DNA from: Ilumatobacteraceae bacterium
GTDB taxonomy: Bacteria > Actinomycetota > Acidimicrobiia > Acidimicrobiales > Ilumatobacteraceae
Assembly: GCA_024643255.1 (NCBI GenBank)
Contig: JAHENF010000013.1
Location: 1 to 45,757 of the forward strand
Length of the DNA stretch: 45,757 nt
Reading direction: 5' to 3'
The translations under genes were made by a program, and so were the position numbers. The notes beneath the pieces are model-generated. The model ran no database searches, was not told the origin of the DNA, and saw only the letters and a program-made list of their open reading frames with translations. This document shows, in pieces, positions 24,208 to 32,116 of this stretch (positions are counted from its first letter, which is position 1; every line of letters begins with the position of its first letter).

Positions 24208-24263
24208 TGGGGGGGAATGGTTGACAATGGGGGAGAATGGGGGAAGAATGGGGATCGCTGGGG
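24208..24263 (+). promoter_or_regulatory. MraZ operator array (TGGGG boxes at 10-bp period)
   Basis: TGGGG occurs at 24208, 24228, 24238, 24249 and 24259, with a degenerate TGGTT at 24218; spacings are 10, 10, 10, 11 and 10 bp. E. coli and Mycoplasma MraZ bind TGGGN direct repeats with 5-nt spacers, which is the same geometry. With mraZ as the next gene this is very likely its autoregulatory operator. Six half-sites exceed the three usually described in E. coli. Confidence 0.75.
24221..24249 (+). promoter_or_regulatory. Promoter of the dcw operon (TTGACA-N17-AAGAAT)
   Basis: TTGACA at 24221-24226 matches the sigma70 -35 consensus exactly; AAGAAT at 24244-24249 follows after 17 nt. The MraZ boxes straddle both elements. 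Start of transcription would be near 24256, giving a leader of about 80 nt before mraZ. Confidence 0.6.
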
Positions 24264-24335
24264 AGGACTCCCGCGTTCCCGGCACGGCAGGTCCGCCGCG
24301 GGGGAACAAGGCAGGAAGCGAGAGGGACGCGGCGC

Positions 24336-24746
24336 GTGTTTGTCGGGGTCTACGAGCGACAGCTCGACGAACGGGGACGAGTGGCACTGCCCTCGTCGTT
24401 CCGGGGCGAACTCGGTGACCAGTGCTACCTCTTCTTCGGCGACGACGGCTGCGTGAGCGTGCGCAGCGTCGAGTCATTCGACGAACAGGCCGCTGAACTC
24501 GTCGAGAAGGCCAAGCGCGGTGACATCAGCCGCAACCGCCTGCGGGCCTTCGCCTCGTCGGCGACCCAGGCGACGATCGACAAGCAGGGCCGCATCACCC
24601 TCGATGCCCGCCAGCGTGAGCACGCCGGCATCGAGCCGCAGGCCGCAGTCGTGGTGCTCGGGTACCTCGACCAGATCGAGATCTGGGACCCGCAGACGTA
24701 CCGAGCCAACGAGGCCGCCGGCCAGCACGAGATCGCACGCGGATGA
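24336..24746 (+). CDS. mraZ: Transcriptional regulator MraZ
   Basis: The 136-residue protein has two SpoVT/AbrB-like MraZ repeats: VYERQLDERGRVALPSSFR at the N-terminus and QATIDKQGRITLDARQREHAGI near residue 75, each with the DxxGR DNA-binding loop. MraZ represses its own operon through TGGGN repeats, which are present upstream. The start is set at the GTG at 24336 because family members begin a few residues before YERQLDE. Upstream in-frame codons to 24237 encode an Arg/Gly-rich shadow. A GAGAGGG stretch about 9 nt upstream may serve for ribosome binding. It overlaps rsmH by 4 nt. Confidence 0.93.
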   Translation: MFVGVYERQLDERGRVALPSSFRGELGDQCYLFFGDDGCVSVRSVESFDEQAAELVEKAKRGDISRNRLRAFASSATQATIDKQGRITLDARQREHAGIEPQAAVVVLGYLDQIEIWDPQTYRANEAAGQHEIARG

Positions 24747-25729
24747 CCAACAAGGCCTTCGACCACGACCCGGTGATGCGCGGCGAGATCACCGCGGTGT
24801 TCTCATCCGTGCCGAGCGGCACGATCGTCGACGCGACCCTCGGCGGTGGCGGCCACAGCGCCGCGCTGCTGGCGTCGCGAGACGACATCGACATCCTCGG
24901 CATTGATCAGGACGTCGACGCGCTCGAGGCGGCCACGACAGCGCTCGCGGGCTACCCGGACCGTGTGCGTACGAGCCGCCGTCGGTTCGACCAACTCGAC
25001 GAAGCGATGGGGGAGCACGGCATCGAGGCGATCAGTGGGGCGCTGTTCGACCTCGGAGTGTCGTCGCCGCAACTCGATCGAGGCGATCGCGGGTTCTCGT
25101 ATCGCCACGACGGCCCACTCGACATGCGCATGGACGCCGATCAGACCTGGTCGGCCGACGACGTGGTCAACGGCTACGGCGAACGAGACCTGGCGCGGGT
25201 GATCCGCCGCTACGGCGACGAACGATTTGCCGATCGCATCGCCCGAGCGATCTGTGCAGCCCGGCCGATCCAGACCACCACCGAACTCGCATCGGTGGTG
25301 ACGGCGGCGATTCCGGCCGCGGCGCGCCGAACCGGCGGCCATCCCGCCAAGCGCACGTTCCAGGCGATCCGCATCGAGGTCAACGACGAGCTCGGCGTGC
25401 TCCCCGAAGCGCTCGATGCGGCGGTCGAGGCCACCCGCCCCGGCGGTCGCATCGCGGTGCTGTCGTACCACTCCGGTGAAGACCGCATCGTCAAGGAGCG
25501 ATTCGCGTCGGCGTCCGGTGCATGTGACTGTCCCGACGATCTCCCGTGCGTGTGCGGAGCGATCCAGACCGTCCGGATCGTGCGGGGAGTACCCAAGAAG
25601 CCGAGTGCCGATGAGCGCGCGAGCAATCGCAGGGCCGCCTCGGCTCGACTGCGCGTGGTCGAACGCATCGTGGCGACGCGCAAGAGCGACGGTCTCCCCG
25701 TCGACGACCATGCAGACGGGGGCGTGTGA
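24743..25729 (+). CDS. rsmH: 16S rRNA (cytosine1402-N4)-methyltransferase
   Basis: RsmH methylates N4 of C1402 in the 16S rRNA P site using SAM. The 328-residue sequence has FDHDPVMRGEI, the SAM-binding DATLGGGGHSAALL, FDLGVSSPQLD, GFSYRHDGPLDMRMD, and the C-terminal LSYHSGEDRIVKERF. The Cys-rich insert CDCPDDLPCVCG is usual in the family. Its ATG overlaps the mraZ stop (ATGA), and its own stop overlaps the next start. Confidence 0.96.
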   Translation: MTNKAFDHDPVMRGEITAVFSSVPSGTIVDATLGGGGHSAALLASRDDIDILGIDQDVDALEAATTALAGYPDRVRTSRRRFDQLDEAMGEHGIEAISGALFDLGVSSPQLDRGDRGFSYRHDGPLDMRMDADQTWSADDVVNGYGERDLARVIRRYGDERFADRIARAICAARPIQTTTELASVVTAAIPAAARRTGGHPAKRTFQAIRIEVNDELGVLPEALDAAVEATRPGGRIAVLSYHSGEDRIVKERFASASGACDCPDDLPCVCGAIQTVRIVRGVPKKPSADERASNRRAASARLRVVERIVATRKSDGLPVDDHADGGV

Positions 25730-26232
25730 TGGCAGCGATCCCACTGCTTCGTGATGTCGAACCGATCGGGCGGCGCAGGGTCACTGCTCGCCGCCAAGGT
25801 CGAACGGCTGCACGTCCTCAGCTCGCGGTCGTCGAAGGACGCCGTCGGTGGCCGGCGTTTCTCGCCGTGCTCGCCTGGACGATGGTCTTCCTCGGCCTGC
25901 TCGGGGCGGCGGTGTTCCACACCCAGTTGGCCGGGCGCCAGCTCCGCATCGACCGGCTCGAGCGGTCGGTCGCGTCCGAGCGCGAACGGTTCGATGAACT
26001 TCGCTACCAGCGCGCGGAGCTGCGCTCGCCGGTCCGCCTGGCCGATGCGGCCGGCGCTCTCGGAATGCAGCGCGGCGATGCGACCGAGTTCGTCGAGGTG
26101 AGCCCACAGCTGCTCGCGGCCCAGATCGCTGCCGCAGGCGTGATCGACGATCGGGCGGTCAAGATCACGATCGACACGGACCCGCTCGACCAGTTCCGCG
26201 CCGTCAAGTCCGTCACCGAGCGTCTTCCGTGA
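25726..26232 (+). CDS. ftsL: FtsL-like septum protein
   Basis: The 168-residue bitopic protein has a basic cytoplasmic tail (Arg-rich, about residues 1-42), one transmembrane helix (about 44-66, FLAVLAWTMVFLGLLGAAVF), then a coiled-coil region (LAGRQLRIDRLERSVASERERFDEL). This is the FtsL topology. It lies in the fixed place between rsmH and ftsI. FtsL and DivIC/FtsB form the septal complex that activates FtsWI. Sequence conservation is low, so identity relies on topology and position. GTG at 25726 overlaps the rsmH stop; ATG at 25729 is the alternative. Confidence 0.8.
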   Translation: MMAAIPLLRDVEPIGRRRVTARRQGRTAARPQLAVVEGRRRWPAFLAVLAWTMVFLGLLGAAVFHTQLAGRQLRIDRLERSVASERERFDELRYQRAELRSPVRLADAAGALGMQRGDATEFVEVSPQLLAAQIAAAGVIDDRAVKITIDTDPLDQFRAVKSVTERLP

Positions 26233-28262
26233 AGCCCACGACGTCGCGCGCCCACGGAACCACCGGGGATCGACGCCACGGTTCAGCCAGCGGCTCGCGA
26301 CGATCGGGCTCGACCCGCAGCGCAGCACCATCACGCACAGTCTCGTCACGGACGACGACGCCGCGCACGGCACCGACATCTCGCACCGCAACGACGTCGC
26401 GCCCGGCAACGACAACGCGCGGGGCGACGGCGTCGCGCACGGCAACCACCGGCCGTCGGCTCCCGCTCGAGCGGACCAAGACGGCGACTCGTCGACGGGT
26501 CAAGGCACCTGCGCCGCTGGCGCGGTCGCGATTCAGGGTCGGCTCACCTCGGCGCCGACTGATCGTCGGACTCGTCGCAGTCACCCTGATCATGGTCGGC
26601 ATCATCGTGCGTGTCGGCTTTCTCCAGACCACCGAGGCCGGCAGTCTCCGATCGGCCGGCACCGACCAGTGGACGCGCTCGATCGAGCTGCCGGGCCAAC
26701 GCGGGACGGTCTTCGATCGCCACGGCAACGAACTCGCGATGTCGGTTCCTGCGGTCACCGTGTCGATCAATCCCAAGCTCATCGACAACGGGCCGGCAAC
26801 CGTCCAGATGCTCGACGACCTGCTCGGGCTACCGGACGACAAGGTGAACGAACTCCTCGCCGACATCGAACGCAAGGACCGCGGATTCGTGTTCGTGAAG
26901 CGCCAGGCCGACGCGGCCGTCGGTGATCAGATCTCGGCGATGCGCCTGGCGGGTGTCAACGTCGACCGCGAGAGCCGTCGCGAGATGCCGGGCGGAGAGA
27001 CCGGCCGGAGTGTGATCGGTACGACCAACATCGATGGCGTCGGGATCTCCGGGTTGGAGTTGCAGTACGACGGCATGCTCGCGGGAACGGGCGGCGAGAT
27101 GCGGCGCGAGGTGGCACCCAACGGCCGGTCGATCCCCGGTTCGGAGACCGTCACGCAGCAGCCGGTGTCCGGCAACGATCTCGTGCTGACACTCGACCGT
27201 TCGATCCAGTACTCGACCGAGCAGGTGTTGCTCGAGAAGGTCTCGGAGATCGGGGCCCGCGGCGCAACGGCGATCGTCGTCGACACCGACACCGGTGAGG
27301 TCTACTCGATGGCGTCGGTACGCCAGAACGACGAGAGCGGGGCCTACGAGGTCACGTCCGGCAACTACGCCGCCGTCGATGCCTACGAACCCGGCTCGGT
27401 CGCCAAGGTGATCACCATCTCCAGCGCGCTCAGCGACGGCCTGGTCACGCCCGAGACGTCCTACCTCGTTCCGTGGCGCAAGCAGTATTACGACGACCTG
27501 TTGACCGACTCCCACCAGCATCCGGACGAGTGGATGTCGGTCGCGCAGATCCTCACCGAGTCGTCGAACATCGGCACGATCATGGTGCAGCAGGAGATGG
27601 GTCGGGCGCGTCATCGCGACTACATGGCGGCATTCGGCCTCGGGGAGAAAACAGCACTCGACTTCCCGGGCGAGTCGACCGGCATTCTCAAGAAGGCCAA
27701 GGACCTGTGGGGTTCGGAGCGGGTGACCGTCGCGTACGGCCAGGGCGTAGCGAGCACCTCGCTGCAGCTCGTCGCGGCGATCAACACGATCGCCAACGAC
27801 GGGGTGTACGTCGCACCGAAGCTGGTCAAGTCGACGGTCGGGCCGGACGGCGAGATCACCGACACGCCGCCATCCGCGTCGCATCGCGTCGTCTCCGAGC
27901 AGGCAGCCCTGCAGACGACCGAGATGATGCGCAATGTCGTGTGCAACGGCACGGCGACCCGGGCCAAGGTCGAGGGGATCTCGATCGCCGGAAAGACCGG
28001 CACCGCATACAAGGCGGCCGACAACGGCACCTACTTCGACGAGAACGGTGACCGGATCTACTACGCCAGCTTCGTCGGCTTCTTTCCGGCCGACGATCCG
28101 CAGGTGACGGTGCTCGTGTCGGTCGACGAACCTCCAGCCAGCACGACCGATCGCTTCGGCGGGACGGCGGCGGCGCCGGTGTTCGCCGAGCTGGTGCCGA
28201 CGTTGATCCACGAGCTGGGCATCGCGCCGAACCCGGGCGCTCCGACCTGTGATGCGGGCTGA
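26229..28262 (+). CDS. ftsI: Septal transpeptidase FtsI (PBP3, class B PBP)
   Basis: FtsI cross-links septal peptidoglycan. The 677-residue protein has a long basic Ser/Thr/Arg-rich cytoplasmic tail (about residues 1-108), a signal-anchor helix (about 109-130), a PBP dimer domain, and the transpeptidase domain with SVAK (active Ser390, Lys393), SSN (445-447) and KTG (589-591). All catalytic residues are intact. The cytoplasmic tail is unusually long and contains a six-residue tandem repeat. It overlaps the ftsL-like stop by 4 nt. Confidence 0.96.
   Translation: MKPTTSRAHGTTGDRRHGSASGSRRSGSTRSAAPSRTVSSRTTTPRTAPTSRTATTSRPATTTRGATASRTATTGRRLPLERTKTATRRRVKAPAPLARSRFRVGSPRRRLIVGLVAVTLIMVGIIVRVGFLQTTEAGSLRSAGTDQWTRSIELPGQRGTVFDRHGNELAMSVPAVTVSINPKLIDNGPATVQMLDDLLGLPDDKVNELLADIERKDRGFVFVKRQADAAVGDQISAMRLAGVNVDRESRREMPGGETGRSVIGTTNIDGVGISGLELQYDGMLAGTGGEMRREVAPNGRSIPGSETVTQQPVSGNDLVLTLDRSIQYSTEQVLLEKVSEIGARGATAIVVDTDTGEVYSMASVRQNDESGAYEVTSGNYAAVDAYEPGSVAKVITISSALSDGLVTPETSYLVPWRKQYYDDLLTDSHQHPDEWMSVAQILTESSNIGTIMVQQEMGRARHRDYMAAFGLGEKTALDFPGESTGILKKAKDLWGSERVTVAYGQGVASTSLQLVAAINTIANDGVYVAPKLVKSTVGPDGEITDTPPSASHRVVSEQAALQTTEMMRNVVCNGTATRAKVEGISIAGKTGTAYKAADNGTYFDENGDRIYYASFVGFFPADDPQVTVLVSVDEPPASTTDRFGGTAAAPVFAELVPTLIHELGIAPNPGAPTCDAG
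26364..26453 (+). repeat. Five 18-bp units coding a six-residue repeat in the FtsI tail
   Basis: Five in-frame 18-bp units starting at 26364, 26382, 26400, 26418 and 26436 encode RTAPTS, RTATTS, RPATTT, RGATAS and RTATTG. Arg is kept at the first position. The units lie at residues 46-75 of FtsI, in the part predicted to be cytoplasmic and disordered. Confidence 0.75.
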
Positions 28263-28263
28263 G

Positions 28264-29694
28264 ATGGTGGATCCGTCCGGTCTCGAACAGGTGCGCGCGC
28301 TGCTCGAGTCCGGCGTGGAGGTCACCGACATCGTCCACGACTCGCGACTCGTCACCGCCGGTTCGGTGTACTTGTGTCTTCGCGGTGGATCCTTCGACGG
28401 TCATGATTTCGCCGAGCAAGCCGTCGCCGACGGAGCGGTGGCGCTCGTCGTCGACCATCGGTTGGACGGCGCGGACGACACGCCGCAGATCGTCGTCGAC
28501 GACACGCGACTGCGCGCTGGACCGATCGCCGCACTGCTGGCCGGACAGCCGAGCCACCAGCTGACCACGGTCGGGATCACCGGCACCAACGGCAAGACGA
28601 CCACCGCTCATTTCCTCGACGCGATCTTCACCGCCAACGGTTGGAGGACCGGAGTGGTCGGCACGCTGCACGGCCCGCGCACGACGCCGGAGGCCGCCGA
28701 CCTGCAACGCACGCTGCGGAGGTTCCTCGACGACGGTGACAAGGCTGCGGTCCTCGAGGTCTCGTCGCACGCCCTCGCGCTGCACCGAGTCGATGGCACC
28801 GAGTTCGATGCGGTGGTCTTCACCAATCTTGGCCACGACCATCTCGACCTCCACGGCTCCCAGGAGGAGTACTTCCGCGCCAAGGCGAGGCTGTTCTCCC
28901 GCGAATTCGCCCCCGTCGGCGTCATCAACGTGGACGACCCGCACGGCCGGCTGCTCGCCGACACGGCCGCATCGACGTCGCCGGGCAAGGAGTTCCGGGT
29001 CGTCGCTGTGTCGACGTCCGAACTCGACGATGTTCGGGTCGATGCCGCATCGCACGGATACCGCTGGAACGACCTCGTCGTCGACGTTCCGATCGGTGGC
29101 CACTTCAATGTTGCGAACTCGCTCGTGGCGTTGACCACGGCGGTGGAACTCGGTGTCGATGCGGGGGTCGCCGTCGAAGCGCTGCGATCGGTGTCTGCGG
29201 TTCCGGGGCGCTTCGAGTTGGTCCGGACACCCTCCGCAGAGCGGCTGGGATTGACGGTCGTGGTCGATTACGCGCACACGCCTGACGGCCTCGCCGAAGT
29301 CCTCGCGTCGGCCAGAACAGTGGCTGATGGCCACGGTGTGTCCCTCGTCTTCGGTTGTGGTGGCGAGCGCGATCGCCCGAAGCGACCCGAGATGGGTCGT
29401 GTTGCCGCCGAACTCGCCGACCGCGTGGTGATCACCTCCGACAATCCGCGCCGCGAGGATCCGGACGGAATCATCGATGACATCCTCGGGGGAGTCGGCG
29501 CCGACTACCGTGCCCGAGTCGTGACGAACCTCGACCGACGCTCGGCCATTCTCAGCGCACTGGAAGCCGCTCGGAGCGGTGATGTCGTCGTGATCGCCGG
29601 GAAGGGCCACGAGCGCTCCCAGGAGTACGCCGACCGGACGGTCGACTTCGACGACGTCAGCGTGGCCGCCGAGATCCTGGAGTCGCTGGCGTGA
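28264..29694 (+). CDS. murE: UDP-MurNAc-tripeptide synthetase MurE (meso-DAP type)
   Basis: MurE adds the third amino acid to UDP-MurNAc-dipeptide. The 476-residue protein has the N-terminal substrate domain (DSRLVTAGSVYLCLRGG), the P-loop ITGTNGKTTTAHF, the central LEVSSHALALHR, and the C-terminal specificity loop DNPRREDP. The DNPR motif marks enzymes that use meso-diaminopimelate rather than lysine, so this cell probably has DAP-type peptidoglycan. Starts at 28249 (GTG) or 28252 (ATG) are also in frame and would overlap ftsI; I prefer the ATG at 28264, one base after the ftsI stop. Its stop overlaps mraY, and murF, normally next, is absent. Confidence 0.93.
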   Translation: MVDPSGLEQVRALLESGVEVTDIVHDSRLVTAGSVYLCLRGGSFDGHDFAEQAVADGAVALVVDHRLDGADDTPQIVVDDTRLRAGPIAALLAGQPSHQLTTVGITGTNGKTTTAHFLDAIFTANGWRTGVVGTLHGPRTTPEAADLQRTLRRFLDDGDKAAVLEVSSHALALHRVDGTEFDAVVFTNLGHDHLDLHGSQEEYFRAKARLFSREFAPVGVINVDDPHGRLLADTAASTSPGKEFRVVAVSTSELDDVRVDAASHGYRWNDLVVDVPIGGHFNVANSLVALTTAVELGVDAGVAVEALRSVSAVPGRFELVRTPSAERLGLTVVVDYAHTPDGLAEVLASARTVADGHGVSLVFGCGGERDRPKRPEMGRVAAELADRVVITSDNPRREDPDGIIDDILGGVGADYRARVVTNLDRRSAILSALEAARSGDVVVIAGKGHERSQEYADRTVDFDDVSVAAEILESLA

Positions 29695-30743
29695 TCGCGA
29701 TCATGCTCGCGGGCGCCAGCGCCATGCTCGTGTCGCTGTTCGGCACGCGCTGGCTGATCGTCTTCTTCCGTCAACGTGGCCAGGGCCAGCCGATCCTCGG
29801 CAAGGAGGACAACGGCCCCGAGCATCACATGCTCAAGCAGGGCACCCCGACGATGGGCGGTATCGCCATCGTCGGTGCGGCGTTCGTCGGGTGGCTCGTC
29901 GCGCACATCCGCCGGGGGCTCGCGTTCTCCGACCAGACGATGATCGTCTGGGTCAGCGTGCTGTTCATGGCGCTGATGGGTTTCCTCGACGACTTCATCA
30001 AGGTGCGCAAGCGCCACAACCGCGGCATCTTCTGGAAGCAGAAGAACTACATCACGATGGTCGCCAGTCTCCTGATGGCGTGGTGGCTGGTGGTCGCGAC
30101 CGGCATCTCCGAGACGATCAACGTCACTCGCGGTGCGGTCGGCCTGGAGGTTCCCACGGCGGTGTGGGTCGTCTGGGCCGGCATGATCATCTGGGCGACC
30201 ACGAACGCCGTCAACGTCACCGATGGACTCGACGGGCTGGCCTCAGGGTCCGCGCTCATGGGGTTCGGGGCGTTCACGATCATCGCATACTGGGCGTTCC
30301 GCAACCCCGACATCTACGGCACGGTGGTCAATCCGCTCGACATGGGGGTGTTCGCGGCGGCCTTCGCCGGCGGCTGCCTGGGATTCCTGTGGTGGAACGC
30401 GGCCCCGGCGCGCATCTTCATGGGCGACGTGGGAGCGCTCGCCATCGGCGCGGCGCTGGCGTTCTGTGCGCTGACGCTCAACACGACGTTGCTGCTGGTG
30501 TTGATCTGTGGCATCAACGTCATGGAGGCGGGCTCGGTCGCCATCCAGATGGGCGTGTTCAAGGCCTCAGGTCGAAAGAAGCGGCTCTTTCGGATGTCGC
30601 CTGTCCATCATCACTTCGAGCTCATCGGCTGGCCGGAGACCACGGTGATCATCCGCTTCTGGCTGATCTCGGCGATCTGCGTGGCCTCGGCGCTCGCCAT
30701 CTTCATCGGCGACTTCACCGACATCACCGCGGGCGTCTCGTGA
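29691..30743 (+). CDS. mraY: Phospho-MurNAc-pentapeptide transferase MraY
   Basis: MraY transfers phospho-MurNAc-pentapeptide to undecaprenyl phosphate to make lipid I. The 350-residue polytopic protein has about ten transmembrane helices and the family motifs KQGTPTMGGIAI, the catalytic Asp pair in FLDDFIKVRKRHNRG, NAVNVTDGLDGLASG, FMGDVGALAIG, and the loop FRMSPVHHHFELIGWPE. All are intact. The GTG start overlaps murE by 4 nt. Confidence 0.97.
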   Translation: MIAIMLAGASAMLVSLFGTRWLIVFFRQRGQGQPILGKEDNGPEHHMLKQGTPTMGGIAIVGAAFVGWLVAHIRRGLAFSDQTMIVWVSVLFMALMGFLDDFIKVRKRHNRGIFWKQKNYITMVASLLMAWWLVVATGISETINVTRGAVGLEVPTAVWVVWAGMIIWATTNAVNVTDGLDGLASGSALMGFGAFTIIAYWAFRNPDIYGTVVNPLDMGVFAAAFAGGCLGFLWWNAAPARIFMGDVGALAIGAALAFCALTLNTTLLLVLICGINVMEAGSVAIQMGVFKASGRKKRLFRMSPVHHHFELIGWPETTVIIRFWLISAICVASALAIFIGDFTDITAGVS

Positions 30744-32116
30744 CGAGGGCACTCGTCTACGGACTCGCCGTCGCCGGTGCCGCGACGGTGCGCGCACTGC
30801 ATCGTCATGGCGTCGAGGTCGTGGTCGCCGACGACGTGGTGACCGACGAGCGTCGCACGCTCGCGTCGGAACTCGCCGTCGAGATCCTCGAGCGACCCAC
30901 CGGTGACGAACTCGAACGACTGATCCGGTCGTGCGACCTCGTCAGCCCCGCACCCGGCGTCCCCGAGACGCACGAGGTGATCACGTCAGCGCAGACGATG
31001 GGGGTGCCGCTCCTCTCGGAGATCGAACTCGCGTACCGATGGGAGCAGGAACGTCCCGGTGGGCCGCGTCCGATGCTCGCGATCACGGGGACCGACGGGA
31101 AGACGACCACCACACTGCTCACGGTCGAGATGTTGCGCGCCGCGGGGCTGCGAACCGTGGACGCGGGCAACACCGAGACCCCACTCGTCGATGCGATCGC
31201 ACTGGACCTCGATGTCCTCGTCGTGGAGGCCACGAGTTTTCGGCTTGCCTGGACGCCTTCGTTCCGTGCGCAGGGAGCGGCGTGGTTGAACCTTGCCCCC
31301 GACCATCTCAACTGGCATCGCTCGATGGCGTCGTACGAGTCGGCCAAGGGACGCGTGTTCGCGAATCAGCGACCCGACGACGTGGCCATCGGATTCGTCG
31401 ACGACGACATCGTGATGCGCCGACTGCGTGCCGCACCCGGCCGACACGTGACCTTCGGGGCCACGGGCGCCGACTACCACCTGGCCGGCGAATCGCTCCG
31501 CGGGCCACGCGGCGAGATCGCTCCGCTCGCAGCGATGCGCCGCAGCCTGCCGCATGACATCACCAATGCGCTCGCCGCGTCGGCGCTCGTGCTGGAGACG
31601 GGACTCGCCGACGAATCGGCCATCGCAACAGCACTCGCGTCGTTCACGGGGCCGCCACACCGCCTCGAACACGTTGGGACCTGGAACGACGTGAGCTGGT
31701 TCAACGACTCGAAGGCGACCACCCCGCACGCGGCGGCGGCTGCCATCCGGTCGTTCGAGCACGTCGTGCTGATCGCCGGCGGCTACGACAAACACGTCGA
31801 CCTGCAGCCGATGGCAGCCGACCGCGATCATGTCGATGCCGTGATCGCACTCGGCGCGACTGCACCGGCGATCGTGACCGCATTCGACGGCGTCGAACGG
31901 TGCGAGATCGTCGCGGACCTCCCGGCGGCGGTCGAGCTCGCACGGCGAACTGCCCCGGTCGGATCGACCGTGCTGCTGTCGCCCGGCTGCGCCAGCTTCG
32001 ACCAGTACCAGAACTTCGAGCAGCGCGGCGAACACTTTCGAGCGCTCGTCCGGTCCGCCCACGACACCGCCCACGACACTGCCACTGCCCAGGAGCGCTC
32101 ATGTCCAGCACCTTGA
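30740..32116 (+). CDS. murD: UDP-MurNAc-L-alanine:D-glutamate ligase MurD
   Basis: MurD adds D-Glu to UDP-MurNAc-L-Ala. The GTG at 30740 gives 458 residues. It has the N-terminal Rossmann region with VYGLAVAGAATVRAL, the P-loop ITGTDGKTTTTLLT (Asp where many Mur ligases have Asn), LNLAPDHLNWH, HRLEHVGTWNDVSWFNDSKATT, and GGYDKHVDLQP. The frame extends upstream through mraY, but that part is a shadow. It overlaps mraY by 4 nt and ftsW by 16 nt. Confidence 0.94.
   Translation: MTRALVYGLAVAGAATVRALHRHGVEVVVADDVVTDERRTLASELAVEILERPTGDELERLIRSCDLVSPAPGVPETHEVITSAQTMGVPLLSEIELAYRWEQERPGGPRPMLAITGTDGKTTTTLLTVEMLRAAGLRTVDAGNTETPLVDAIALDLDVLVVEATSFRLAWTPSFRAQGAAWLNLAPDHLNWHRSMASYESAKGRVFANQRPDDVAIGFVDDDIVMRRLRAAPGRHVTFGATGADYHLAGESLRGPRGEIAPLAAMRRSLPHDITNALAASALVLETGLADESAIATALASFTGPPHRLEHVGTWNDVSWFNDSKATTPHAAAAAIRSFEHVVLIAGGYDKHVDLQPMAADRDHVDAVIALGATAPAIVTAFDGVERCEIVADLPAAVELARRTAPVGSTVLLSPGCASFDQYQNFEQRGEHFRALVRSAHDTAHDTATAQERSCPAP

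Noticed and set aside
22776-24477. Long minus-strand frames across the HNH, lipoate-ligase and mraZ leader regions
   Set aside because: The Pro/Arg-rich products arise from GC-rich antisense and from the C/G-skewed leader; no start signal of either type precedes them.
26364-26453. Possible frameshift or misassembly in ftsI because of low-complexity codons
   Set aside because: The 18-bp units keep the frame and lead straight into an intact membrane anchor and transpeptidase.
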